DNA of 64,000 nucleotides from Thermococcus sp. M36. Lineage in GTDB: Archaea > Methanobacteriota_B > Thermococci > Thermococcales > Thermococcaceae. A program made the translations under genes and the position numbers. Position 1 is the stretch's first letter, and each line of letters begins with the position of its first letter. The notes beneath the pieces are model-generated. The model had not been told where the DNA came from and searched no databases. It was given only the letters and a program-made list of their open reading frames with translations. The stretch covers positions 1,302,001-1,366,000 of the forward strand of contig NZ_SNUH01000001.1 of NCBI RefSeq assembly GCF_012027355.1, in the 5' to 3' direction. Of this stretch, positions 44,024 to 51,739 are shown piece after piece.

Positions 44024-45366
44024 ATCCCGAACCCCCCGAGATTGAACTTTTTGGCCATTTTTGACAGCTTCCTCTTGTCCATGCTCTTGAACATCTTCCT
44101 CATCTGGTTGTACTGGTGGAGCAGCTCCCTGACTTCTGCAGTACTGGTGCCGGAGCCCCTTGCAATCCTCTTTATGCGGGAGTAGTTGATTATCTCCGGG
44201 TGTTCGAGCTCTTCTTCTGTCATCGAGTCCATTATGACCCTGTACCTCCTGAGCTTCTCCTCCCCGATGCGGACGGCGTCGTCGGGGAGGGAGTACCCGA
44301 GCCCCGGAATCATCTGGAGTATCTGCTTTAGCGGCCCCATTTTCTGCATCGCCTCAAGCTGGGCGTACATGTCCTTGAGGTTGAACTTGCCCTTGAGGAA
44401 CTTTTCGAGATCCTCCTCTTTAAACTCCTGGGCCTTCTGGAGCTCTTCAAGCTTTTGAAGCAGGCCCTCTATGTCGCCCATGCCGAGCAGTCTGGAGACA
44501 AAGCGTTTTGGGTCGAAAGGTTCGAGGTCATCTATCCTTTCCCCGACGCCGATGAACTTTATGGGCGCCCCGGTAGCGGCAACAGCCGAGAGGGCACCTC
44601 CTCCCTTGGCAGAACCATCGAGCTTTGTAACTATGATCGACCCTATCGGGGTCGCCTCCTTGAACGCGAGCGCCTGGTTGTAGGCCTGCTGGCCGATCGT
44701 TCCGTCTATAACCAGGATGACCTCGTGGGGCTGTATGGCGGAGCTGATCTGCCTCATTTCCTCGATCAGGCCCTTCTCCTCCTTGTGCCGCCCCGCCGAG
44801 TCAACTATGATGACATCAACGCCCCTGTCCCTGAAGTACTCAACCCCCTCGCGGGCCAGTTTGACGGCGTCTTTCTCTTCGGGGTCGCCGAACACCTCTA
44901 TCCCATAGGGCTCCACGAGCTGCCGCAGCTGGTGGTATGCACCTGGGCGCCAGGTGTCCGAGCAGACGAGGCCGACCTTGTAACCCCTCTTCTGAAGGTG
45001 CCGTGCCAGCTTTGCCACGCTAGTGGTCTTACCCGACCCCTGTATTCCCACTGTGAGCAGGACAGTCGGCCTCCCCTTTATTTCCAGAGGCTTTGCCTCT
45101 TTTCCGAGGAATTTGGTTAGTTCTTCGTACACTATCTGTATTATGTGCTCTTTTTTGGAAGCCCCCGCGGGAGGCTTCTCCTCGAGGGCCCGCTTTTCTA
45201 TGGTCTTTGTCAGCTTGAGTACGAGCCTGACGTTGACATCTGCCTGGATGAGTGCCCTCTGTATATCTCTCACGACCTCCTTTATGAGGGCCTCGTCAAC
45301 TGCGCCGGAACGGGCGAGCTTTCTGAGGGCATTGTTAAGTGCCTTTCCGAGCTTTTCTAGGGCCAT
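44020..45366 (-). CDS. srp54: Signal recognition particle GTPase SRP54
   Basis: A 448-residue SRP54/Ffh. N domain ~1-85; G domain with G1 GIQGSGKTT (~108-116), [16 protein letters not shown]3 DSAGRHKEE and [11 protein letters not shown]; then the Met-rich M domain (~300-430) that binds 7S RNA and signal sequences. It brings ribosomes to SecY. First gene of a five-gene minus-strand operon. Confidence 0.97.
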   Translation of the reverse strand: MALEKLGKALNNALRKLARSGAVDEALIKEVVRDIQRALIQADVNVRLVLKLTKTIEKRALEEKPPAGASKKEHIIQIVYEELTKFLGKEAKPLEIKGRPTVLLTVGIQGSGKTTSVAKLARHLQKRGYKVGLVCSDTWRPGAYHQLRQLVEPYGIEVFGDPEEKDAVKLAREGVEYFRDRGVDVIIVDSAGRHKEEKGLIEEMRQISSAIQPHEVILVIDGTIGQQAYNQALAFKEATPIGSIIVTKLDGSAKGGGALSAVAATGAPIKFIGVGERIDDLEPFDPKRFVSRLLGMGDIEGLLQKLEELQKAQEFKEEDLEKFLKGKFNLKDMYAQLEAMQKMGPLKQILQMIPGLGYSLPDDAVRIGEEKLRRYRVIMDSMTEEELEHPEIINYSRIKRIARGSGTSTAEVRELLHQYNQMRKMFKSMDKRKLSKMAKKFNLGGFGI

Positions 45367-45396
45367 TCTCTCCCACCGTTAGGATGGAGTCTCCAA

Positions 45397-45409
45397 AGTT
45401 TATAAACAG
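45397..45409 (-). promoter_or_regulatory. TATA box for srp54
   Basis: AGTTTATAAACAG, nearly palindromic, lies ~35 nt upstream of the srp54 start. Confidence 0.55.
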
Positions 45410-45636
45410 TTGGGTGGGAATCTTGTGGACAGATGTATCCTTTAGGGAAAATCGGCGCTGTTATGTTAATTTTGGTTGCCAATTTCTGTACATTAAATAA
45501 CTGGCACGGTCATCAGTCCTTTTTTCCGGGATTTTGGAATTCTCATGGCCATAAATGAGATTTTAAGGTCGCATAAGGCTTTTAAACATTCTAAGAGATA
45601 TAGGAGTGGTGGAGAGAGAAAAAGGAGGTGAGAGAG

Positions 45637-45747
45637 ATGACATGGATGGCCGAGCTTTACGGTTACATGCTCCAGCGTGAGATGGAAAGGCGGAGGAGGC
45701 GGCCGATACCGGAGGAACTTGAATACCTTGACGCCCTCAGGGCTTGA
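45637..45747 (+). CDS. Small basic/acidic 36-residue protein
   Basis: A short gene with strong signals: TATA-like CTTTTAAAC at ~45580, and GGAGGTGAGAGAG right before the ATG, as strong as those of the ribosomal genes. The product MTWMAELYGYMLQREMERRR continues with RRPIPEELEYLDALRA; it is likely a single helix, basic in the middle and acidic at the end. No family recognised. Confidence 0.5.
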   Translation: MTWMAELYGYMLQREMERRRRRPIPEELEYLDALRA

Positions 45748-46076
45748 TTATTAACCCGCTTTTCTATTTCTCTGTGGTGGTGCCGTGAAGATCACTGCGA
45801 ACGCACCGCGCGCACGGTTAACTAATCCGGGATTTCTGAGATGAGCATGGACGGTATTGGAAAGCTGAGAGGTGCAATGTTTTTGTGGTCCATAAGACGG
45901 GGTTCTTCAGGGGAAATTCTTTCTTCTCTCTTAATGAGAAGTGTCGGCCCATGGCTAGGGGGCGCTGGTCTGTGTGGGACAAGGGGGCAAATAGACAATC
46001 GTCGATATTATCTTTAATGAATGTCTATGGGAAAGGTTTTTATACTTTAAAGTAGTATATATTAGTGGTGATATTG
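45748..46076. other. Non-coding region
   Basis: It contains a 19-codon GTG frame (45785-45844) that I do not accept as a gene, and the TATA box of the next gene at 46036-46047 (GTTTTTATACTT). Otherwise nothing was seen. Confidence 0.45.
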
Positions 46077-46286
46077 ATGACAACCGTGATTAGGCGTGAT
46101 TCCGAGAGGTTTTTGAAGGAGCTTCGGGCCCATTACGGCGATGTCTGGAGGATACCATCGAGCAGGTACCTGTCCAAGCCGGACTTCGTCGTCGTTGACC
46201 CCAGAAGTGGCAAGAAGACCAAAGTAAGCTTTGTGTCGCTCGACGACGGTGAAGTCGTGGGCGTTGTTTACGACGAGCTTGGCTGA
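46077..46286 (+). CDS. Hypothetical small protein
   Basis: A 69-residue protein not recognised. It is basic at the N-terminus (RRDSERFLKELRAHYGDVWR) and beta-rich later (FVVVDPRSGKKTKVSFVSLD). GGTGAT precedes the ATG at 46077 and a TATA box lies ~30 nt upstream. The size and charge would allow nucleic-acid binding, but nothing proves it. Confidence 0.6.
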   Translation: MTTVIRRDSERFLKELRAHYGDVWRIPSSRYLSKPDFVVVDPRSGKKTKVSFVSLDDGEVVGVVYDELG

Positions 46287-46372
46287 ATTTTTTGTTTTTG
46301 GCCGGCACTCCTTTTTGGTGGGCTGGATAACCGTTAAATACAGGATGTCCCTAAGTTTTGTCGGTGGGTATT

Positions 46373-47674
46373 ATGCCCGATGACGTGTATCAGGAAGCCC
46401 TCAGGCTGGCATCGAATATACACGACCGGTATCTGCGAGCCATAACCTATTCCAAAATCGGGTACTACATGTACCTGGCGAAAAAACCCGGATACAAAAC
46501 GGCGTTCAAATACGCCTTCAACGTTATAGGTGCCATTGATAATCCCCTCGTGGGGGTCAGGGCTCTCATGGGTGTGGGGGCGTACCTTCACAGAACCAAC
46601 CCCCAGGTGGCCCGGAAGGTTTTCAGTCAGGCCCACGAGACGATACTGGGATTCCCTGATCCACTGAGGGATGAGCTGCTCAGTGAGCTCGTCATGAAGG
46701 CTCTTGAGCTCGGCTCGGTGGACGATGCCCTTTTCTATGCCTCCGACATAGAGGATTCAACGAAACGCAACGATTTTCTTCTCAGGGTACTGGGGGCGTA
46801 CCTTGAGAGGGGCAACATGCGCAAGGCCCACCTCCTGCTTAGGCGGATAACTGATGAGCCGTGGCGCTCCGTGGCCATAGTGGAGACAATAAAATGGCAC
46901 CTTAAGCGGGAAGAGTTCGGGAGCTCCATCCGACTTCTGTCCGAGCTCAGGGACGGGAACTGGCTGAGTGAGGCCATGAGGGAGGTTGCAGTTCACCTGA
47001 AGGGCGCAGATGTCCCCAGGGAGACCTACGAGAAGTTTGTGGACATTGCACTTACGCTCTCGACCGAGCATGGAATGGAGGCCCTGGAGTCCCTTCTGGT
47101 CGGGCTGGGCTCTCAGGGCGAGATAGATTTTGTAATGGATATGCTCAGAAAGATTCCCCCCGCCAGGCGGCTTTCCGTTCTGAAGGGCATAGTCACGTCT
47201 GCCGCTGATCGCGAAGGAGTCATGCTGAAACTGGTTGAGTCGCTGGGGGGAAGGGAGCTCGATGAGGTCTCAGCCTTTATCATTGACAAGCTGCTTTCCT
47301 TCCCAGCGGATAGGAAGTACCTCGGCTTGGTTCTCAGGATCGGAGAGAGGAGCGTTAATGACGCGGTTCTTGTTAAGGTCACGACGTACCTCGCCCGGCT
47401 CGGGGAGCTTGAGACCGCGTGGCAGTTTGCCCAGAGGGTGAGGGGTCACTATCTGCGCTCCCTGGCATTCGGGAGCATAGCAGTGGCGAAACTGAAAGCG
47501 GGGGACATAGACGGTGCTATTGATGCGGCCCTTGAGGTCAAGGATCCGAAGTGGGGCTCGTGGCTTCTGAGTGAAATACTCACTAAAATACTGGAGCTCC
47601 ACGCTGGTGGTGGGCTGAAGGAGGACATAGAGGAGAGGGCCCGGCACCAGAGGGCCATGTGGGAAAAGCACTAA
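46373..47674 (+). CDS. Helical-repeat (TPR/HEAT-like) protein
   Basis: A 433-residue all-helical protein built of ~35-residue units, seen as recurring patterns such as ALELGSVDDALFYASDIEDS, AYLERGNMRKAHLLLRRITD and LARLGELETAWQFAQRVRGH. It resembles a TPR-type solenoid and probably serves as a protein-binding scaffold. No catalytic motif or signal peptide. GGTGGG precedes the ATG at 46373. Confidence 0.7.
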   Translation: MPDDVYQEALRLASNIHDRYLRAITYSKIGYYMYLAKKPGYKTAFKYAFNVIGAIDNPLVGVRALMGVGAYLHRTNPQVARKVFSQAHETILGFPDPLRDELLSELVMKALELGSVDDALFYASDIEDSTKRNDFLLRVLGAYLERGNMRKAHLLLRRITDEPWRSVAIVETIKWHLKREEFGSSIRLLSELRDGNWLSEAMREVAVHLKGADVPRETYEKFVDIALTLSTEHGMEALESLLVGLGSQGEIDFVMDMLRKIPPARRLSVLKGIVTSAADREGVMLKLVESLGGRELDEVSAFIIDKLLSFPADRKYLGLVLRIGERSVNDAVLVKVTTYLARLGELETAWQFAQRVRGHYLRSLAFGSIAVAKLKAGDIDGAIDAALEVKDPKWGSWLLSEILTKILELHAGGGLKEDIEERARHQRAMWEKH

Positions 47675-47684
47675 CGTTTTAAGC
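47674..47684 (+). promoter_or_regulatory. TATA-like element for the MTA phosphorylase gene
   Basis: ACGTTTTAAGC directly follows the preceding stop, ~35 nt upstream of the ATG at 47715. Confidence 0.4.
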
Positions 47685-47714
47685 CCTCCCCCGTTTCTCT
47701 CCTCAGGTGATACC

Positions 47715-48518
47715 ATGCCGAGGATAGCTATTATTGGAGGTTCCGGAGTCTACGACCCCAAGCTGCTCCAGAACGTCAGGGAGGAGTTCGTGAGCACGCC
47801 GTACGGAAAGGTCAGGGTGAAGATAGGGGAGTATGACGGGGAGGAGATAGCCTTTCTGCCCAGGCACGGGGAGGGGCACAGCGTCCCGCCGCACAAGATA
47901 AACTACCGCGCTAACATCTGGGCCCTCTACGAGCTCGGCGTCGAGAGGATACTCTCAACTTCGGCTGTTGGCTCGCTCAACGAGGCCATGAAGCCCGGTG
48001 ATTTCGTCGTTCTCGACCAGCTGCTTGACTTCACCAAAACGAGGCACTACACCTTCTACGACGGCGATGAGAGCCCACACGACAGGAAGTTTGTGGCCCA
48101 CGTTGACTTCACCGACCCCTACTGCCCAGAGCTGAGGAAGGCACTGATAACCGCCGCAAAGGAACTGGGCTTCAACTACCACCCAACAGGTACCTACGCC
48201 TGCATGGAGGGGCCGCGCTTCGAGACGAGGGCCGAGATAAGGGCCCTTAAGATACTCGGCGCCGACGTCGTTGGCATGACCCAGTGCCCTGAGGCGGCGC
48301 TCGCGAGGGAGCTTGAGATGTGTTACGCCAGCGTTGCCATAGTCACCAACTTTGCCGCGGGGATAAGCACCCAGAAGCTCACTCACACGGAAGTTGTCGA
48401 GCTCATGGCCCAGAAGAGCGAGGAGATAAAGTACCTCCTTATGACGTCCATCAAGTATATCCCGAAGGAGAGACACTGCGCCTGCAAGGATGCCCTTAAA
48501 GGTGCAACTGGGGAGTGA
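47715..48518 (+). CDS. 5'-methylthioadenosine phosphorylase-family enzyme
   Basis: A 267-residue purine nucleoside phosphorylase-family protein. IGGSGVYDP is the phosphate-binding loop, FLPRHGEGHSVPPHKINYRA the MTAP signature, and GTYACMEGPRFETRAEIRAL with MTQCPEAALARELEMCY the purine-binding part. It cleaves methylthioadenosine (from polyamine synthesis) or methylthioinosine with phosphate. Conserved cysteines (CACKD at the C-terminus) suggest disulfides, known to stabilise archaeal MTAP. Confidence 0.92.
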   Translation: MPRIAIIGGSGVYDPKLLQNVREEFVSTPYGKVRVKIGEYDGEEIAFLPRHGEGHSVPPHKINYRANIWALYELGVERILSTSAVGSLNEAMKPGDFVVLDQLLDFTKTRHYTFYDGDESPHDRKFVAHVDFTDPYCPELRKALITAAKELGFNYHPTGTYACMEGPRFETRAEIRALKILGADVVGMTQCPEAALARELEMCYASVAIVTNFAAGISTQKLTHTEVVELMAQKSEEIKYLLMTSIKYIPKERHCACKDALKGATGE

Positions 48519-48604
48519 CCCTGCTTTTCTTTATTAACTATGTTTCGATCAAATCCCTGTTCTGGCCGCAATAACGCTGCCGGGCGAACTCATGAGAAAT
48601 GCTG

Positions 48605-48682
48605 TGGCGCCCCGGCGGGGATTCGAACCCCGGACCTCGAGGTCCGCAGCCTCGCGCCCTATCCAGACTAGGCCACCGGGGC
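48605..48682 (-). tRNA. tRNA-Arg (anticodon GCG)
   Basis: Minus-strand GCCCCGG pairs with CCGGGGC; discriminator G and encoded CCA. Anticodon stem CGAGG/CCTCG with loop CTGCGGA gives GCG. A TATA element (AAATTTATAAAG on the minus strand, 48709-48720) lies upstream. Confidence 0.96.
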
Positions 48683-48743
48683 ATGCCCGCTAACCCTTCT
48701 CGGCAACGCTTTATAAATTTAACCGTCTCAGCCCACCGAAAGA

Positions 48744-48752
48744 TTTATAAAG
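48744..48752 (+). promoter_or_regulatory. TATA box for tRNA-Gly
   Basis: TTTATAAAG lies ~38 nt upstream of the tRNA 5' end. Confidence 0.55.
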
Positions 48753-48785
48753 AGGCCACGGGTGAGTATTCTACGGGCTGGAACT

Positions 48786-48863
48786 GCGGTGGTAGTCTAG
48801 CCTGGTCTAGGACAGCGGCCTGCCACGCCGCTGGCCCGGGTTCAAATCCCGGCCACCGCACCA
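48786..48863 (+). tRNA. tRNA-Gly (anticodon GCC)
   Basis: GCGGTGG pairs with CCACCGC; discriminator A and encoded CCA. Anticodon stem GCGGC/GCCGC with loop CTGCCAC gives GCC. Confidence 0.96.
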
Positions 48864-49089
48864 CAATTCTCATGCACCTGTTTTGACGCCATTTCTGTCC
48901 TGAAAGAATCTGCCGCGCAGTTCTAGGCTTTGATGAGTTGTATCAATACATCGCGAAATCTTTGTGGGGTGCCAGTGCGGTTCATAATCAGGACTTATCG
49001 CAGGATTCAGCACGTGAACCTGCCCCAATGGGGCGCTTTGAGTAAATCCAGACTTTTTAAAGGGGCTGGCATCCCGTTTCAAAGTCTAT

Positions 49090-49242
49090 GTGGGACGGGG
49101 GGCGATTGAAGCTGGCCATTGGGTCGGCTTTGGGATGGTGAGGGCTGGTGGGAGCAAGGCGAAAAAGCGCTGGAAGGAAGTGAAAGAGATAAGGAAAGAA
49201 ATGAGGCTTGGTGAGTTCTTGACGAAGTCAAGACTCCAGTAG
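49090..49242 (+). CDS. Candidate small basic protein (GTG start)
   Basis: A 50-codon frame in the 420-base space between tRNA-Gly and tRNA-Pro. A TATA-like CTTTTTAAAGG at 49053-49063 lies ~30 nt upstream, so the mRNA would be nearly leaderless. The C-terminal part (SKAKKRWKEVKEIRKEMRLG) is a charged helix using the AGG/AAG/GAG codons common here. No ribosome binding site; an internal ATG at 49135 is an alternative start. Not recognised. The rest of 48864-49283 holds a GCCCC-AAT-GGGGC hairpin at ~49022 and nothing else seen. Confidence 0.3.
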   Translation: MGRGAIEAGHWVGFGMVRAGGSKAKKRWKEVKEIRKEMRLGEFLTKSRLQ

Positions 49243-49283
49243 AGAATTAAAAGAAAGCGCCCGGTCGTAGAAATGAAATTTAC

Positions 49284-49361
49284 TGGTGGGGCCGCCGGGA
49301 TTCGAACCCGGGTCACGGGCTCCCAAAGCCCGCAGGATGGACCAGGCTACCCTACGGCCCC
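49284..49361 (-). tRNA. tRNA-Pro (anticodon TGG)
   Basis: Minus-strand GGGGCCG pairs with CGGCCCC; discriminator A and encoded CCA. Anticodon stem CGGGC/GCCCG with loop TTTGGGA gives TGG. Confidence 0.96.
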
Positions 49362-49503
49362 ATCCGGCGGTAGTGGAATAGCGGGTTCCTTATTAAGCTT
49401 TTCGCTCCGGACAGTTTTTTGGAGAAACTTCATCGAAAGTTCGTAGCTTTGAAAAGAGCTATCAACTTTTGATTAAACGTTGCAACGGCAAAACTTGTTA
49501 GAA

Positions 49504-49580
49504 TGGAGCCCCGGGCGGGGTTTGAACCCGCGACCTGCCGCTTACCAAGCGGCCGCTCCACCAGGCTGAGCCACCGGGGC
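49504..49580 (-). tRNA. tRNA-Thr (anticodon GGT)
   Basis: Minus-strand GCCCCGG pairs with CCGGGGC; discriminator T and encoded CCA. Anticodon stem GCCGC/GCGGC with loop TTGGTAA gives GGT. A TATA element (minus-strand AAAATTTATAAAT, 49604-49616) lies upstream. Confidence 0.96.
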
Positions 49581-49622
49581 GTCGATGATACCATGCAGGG
49601 CAGCATTTATAAATTTTTCCCT

Positions 49623-50213
49623 TCATCCCATCTTCTCCGCGAGGCTTTCTAGAACCTCCTTAAAGTTGGCGGCGTCTATCCACTTGATGCCCATCTTCTG
49701 GGCCCAGGTCAGTATCCCGACGTCGGCGGAGACTATCGTCGCGTCGAGCTCTTTGGCAAGCAGGATGAGCTCGAAGTCCTCCTTGCTGTCAACTATCCCC
49801 TCTCGCAGGGCCTTCCTGTAGTTCCTGCGCAGCTTCTGGATTATCCTGTCCACGTTGTCCGTCTCGATAACGCTCTCACGGACGGCCTTTTCAGCCACGC
49901 GGAGCCCCTTGTCTATTCTCCTCCTTATGTCGTCTATAAGCTCGTAAACGACGAAGGCGGGGATCTTGATGTCGTGGACGTTCGGGGGCTTTTTGATGAT
50001 GTAAAGCTCTATCTCTGGAAGAAGGCCTTCCTCGTCCACGAAGTGCATCACTTCCCTGTAAATTCCGGGCGGCATGTAGAACTCCACCCTGCTAAAAAGC
50101 CTCTCTGCGTAGCTGAGAAACGACCTCATGGCCTCGGTCGGACTTTCCCCGAACTTTCCCCTGATCTCGGGGTTAACGAAGATGCTCGTGTCAAGGACGA
50201 ATCTCAGCGCCAC
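49623..50213 (-). CDS. Protein-only RNase P (HARP; 'RNA ligase partner', PIN-like)
   Basis: A 196-residue protein of the UPF0278/HARP family (homologs of Aquifex RNase P): a PIN-like fold with LRFVLDTSIFVNPEIRGKFG at the start (Asp and Asn of the active site), YMPPGIYREVMHFV, and the C-terminal acidic residues in DSKEDFELILLAKELDATIVSADVGI. A helical insert (IDDIRRRIDKGLRVAEKAVR) is the oligomerisation arm. It can cut tRNA 5' leaders in vitro in other archaea. The GTG start at 50213 is ~22 nt from the TATA-like ACTTAAATAAG (50226-50240), which suggests a leaderless mRNA. Confidence 0.9.
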   Translation of the reverse strand: MALRFVLDTSIFVNPEIRGKFGESPTEAMRSFLSYAERLFSRVEFYMPPGIYREVMHFVDEEGLLPEIELYIIKKPPNVHDIKIPAFVVYELIDDIRRRIDKGLRVAEKAVRESVIETDNVDRIIQKLRRNYRKALREGIVDSKEDFELILLAKELDATIVSADVGILTWAQKMGIKWIDAANFKEVLESLAEKMG

Positions 50214-50246
50214 GCGCTCCACCACAAGCTTATTTAAGTGGGTGAG

Positions 50247-50256
50247 TTTTAAAATG
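50247..50256 (+). promoter_or_regulatory. TATA-like element for the sugar isomerase gene
   Basis: TTTTAAAATG lies ~20 nt from the ATG at 50270, inside the 57-nt divergent gap with the HARP gene. Confidence 0.4.
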
Positions 50257-50269
50257 CTTAGGTGAAAGC

Positions 50270-51478
50270 ATGAAGGTAGGAGTTGTTTTTGGAGTCAGCG
50301 AACTGGCAAGCCCAAAGGCCTTTGAAAAGAAGGCTTCAGAGTTCATAACGAACCTCGCGAAGGAGTTCGAAGTCGTTGGGGGCTTTTTCATCTCCTCAAA
50401 GGCAGACTTCAAGGAGGCAAAAGAGGGGGTGAACTTCAACGAAGTTGATGCGGTAGTCCTCTACCCGCTTACCGGCGGCACGGAGGGGCCCCTCAAGGAG
50501 TTCGCCGTTTTCAGGCGGCCCGTAGTTATTTATGGGGATCCCTTCAACAATTCCCTTGCGGCTGGAATAGAGCTCAGGGAGTACTTCAGGGAAAGGCTCG
50601 TCCCTTCAACCCTCGTCAAAGACTTCAACGAGCTTAAGGCGGCCCTGCTTGGCTACGAGGACATGAAGGAGACCCTCGATAAGTTCCTGAAGATGCGCAT
50701 CGGTTTAATCGGCCGCGTTTCTCCGTGGCTAATAAACGAGAAGTTTGAGCTTCCTTACACGAAGATAAGCCTCAAAAAGTTCTACGAGTACTACGACGCG
50801 ACGACGGAGAAGGAAGGGTGGGAGGCCGTTGAGGAGATAGTCGGAAAGGCCGTCGAGATAAAGGAGCCCGGCAGGGAAGACCTCGTGAGGGCCGGCAGGA
50901 TATACGTGGCGATAAAGAGGATTCTGGAGGACTACAGGCTGGATGGCTTCACAATTGGGTGCTTTGACATAGTGATGAAGTCGAAAATGACTCCGTGCCT
51001 CGCGCTCGCGATGTTCAACGCCCAGGGGATCCCGGCTGCTTGCGAGGGCGAGCTCAACTCGCTCGTCGGGATGATGATAGTGAGGCGCTTTTTCGACAAG
51101 CCAGCCTTCATGGGCAACATAGCCGACTTCGGGGAGGACTACATAATCCTTGCCCACTGCACGGCTCCCCTGATTGGAAGGTACATAATACGCTCGCACT
51201 TCGAGAGCGGCACGGGAGTTGGAGTCGACGTCCAGCTGCCGAAGGGGAAGGCCAGCCTCCTGAAGATACGCGGGAGGAAGGCGGTTGTTGCCGGCGTGGA
51301 GGTCGTCGGCCAGGAACACAGCGACTTCCGCTGTAGGACGCAGATGAAGCTCCGCGTGGAGGACGCGATGGACTTCATAGACGGAACCCTCGGGAACCAC
51401 CACCTCCTCGTCTACGTGGACAGTGAAGTTCTCGCCGATCTGCTCAGCGAGCTGGGCTTTGAGGTAATGCTCTATTAA
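50270..51478 (+). CDS. L-fucose/L-arabinose isomerase-like protein
   Basis: A 402-residue member of the fucose isomerase-like family. The C-terminal half keeps AMFNAQGIPAACEGELNSLV (residues ~245-264, with a metal-type Glu) and MGNIADFGEDYIILAHCTAP. The N-terminal half shows VVLYPLTGGTEG and WLINEKFELPYTKI. It may isomerise a sugar, but thermococcal members are not characterised and the substrate is unknown. GGTGAAAGC precedes the ATG. Confidence 0.75.
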   Translation: MKVGVVFGVSELASPKAFEKKASEFITNLAKEFEVVGGFFISSKADFKEAKEGVNFNEVDAVVLYPLTGGTEGPLKEFAVFRRPVVIYGDPFNNSLAAGIELREYFRERLVPSTLVKDFNELKAALLGYEDMKETLDKFLKMRIGLIGRVSPWLINEKFELPYTKISLKKFYEYYDATTEKEGWEAVEEIVGKAVEIKEPGREDLVRAGRIYVAIKRILEDYRLDGFTIGCFDIVMKSKMTPCLALAMFNAQGIPAACEGELNSLVGMMIVRRFFDKPAFMGNIADFGEDYIILAHCTAPLIGRYIIRSHFESGTGVGVDVQLPKGKASLLKIRGRKAVVAGVEVVGQEHSDFRCRTQMKLRVEDAMDFIDGTLGNHHLLVYVDSEVLADLLSELGFEVMLY

Positions 51479-51554
51479 CCTTTCCCTTTTTTGGCGATCC
51501 CTGTGGCCGGCAGGGTTATTAAGGATGAACCACAAAAACAGTGCGGGGGTACCT

Positions 51555-51725
51555 ATGAGGACGGCGCAGGCCGCGGTGGAGTACCTCTTTATGCTGGTTG
51601 CTGTGATGGTTATAGTCCTCGTTGTCATACGGTACCTGCGGGAGTCTTTGGGCACCGCCAGCCGGCAGATGGACGAAGTCTCGGACGAGATCCTAAGAAA
51701 CTTCGCCAATTTGACGGGCGGATAG
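51555..51725 (+). CDS. Class III signal peptide-containing small protein (pilin-like)
   Basis: A 56-residue protein beginning MRTAQAAVEYLFMLVAVMVI. The QxxxEY segment followed by a hydrophobic stretch is the archaeal class III (type IV pilin-like) signal, cut before the Gln by a prepilin peptidase. Only ~30 polar residues follow, so it is a very short pilin-like subunit. GGGGGT is 4 nt from the ATG at 51555. No pilus assembly gene is next to it. Confidence 0.72.
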   Translation: MRTAQAAVEYLFMLVAVMVIVLVVIRYLRESLGTASRQMDEVSDEILRNFANLTGG

Positions 51726-51739
51726 TAAAAAAGAAATGC

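Noticed and set aside
44116-45382. Several plus-strand frames opposite srp54
   Set aside because: Antisense shadows of a strongly recognised GTPase gene.
45410-45636. SRP 7S RNA gene beside srp54
   Set aside because: The gap is AT-rich and lacks the long GC-rich helices expected of a thermophile 7S RNA.
45785-45844. 19-codon GTG frame starting VKITANAPRARL, faintly like the first residues of GHMP kinases
   Set aside because: Too short and no further GHMP kinase motif follows; chance or very old debris.
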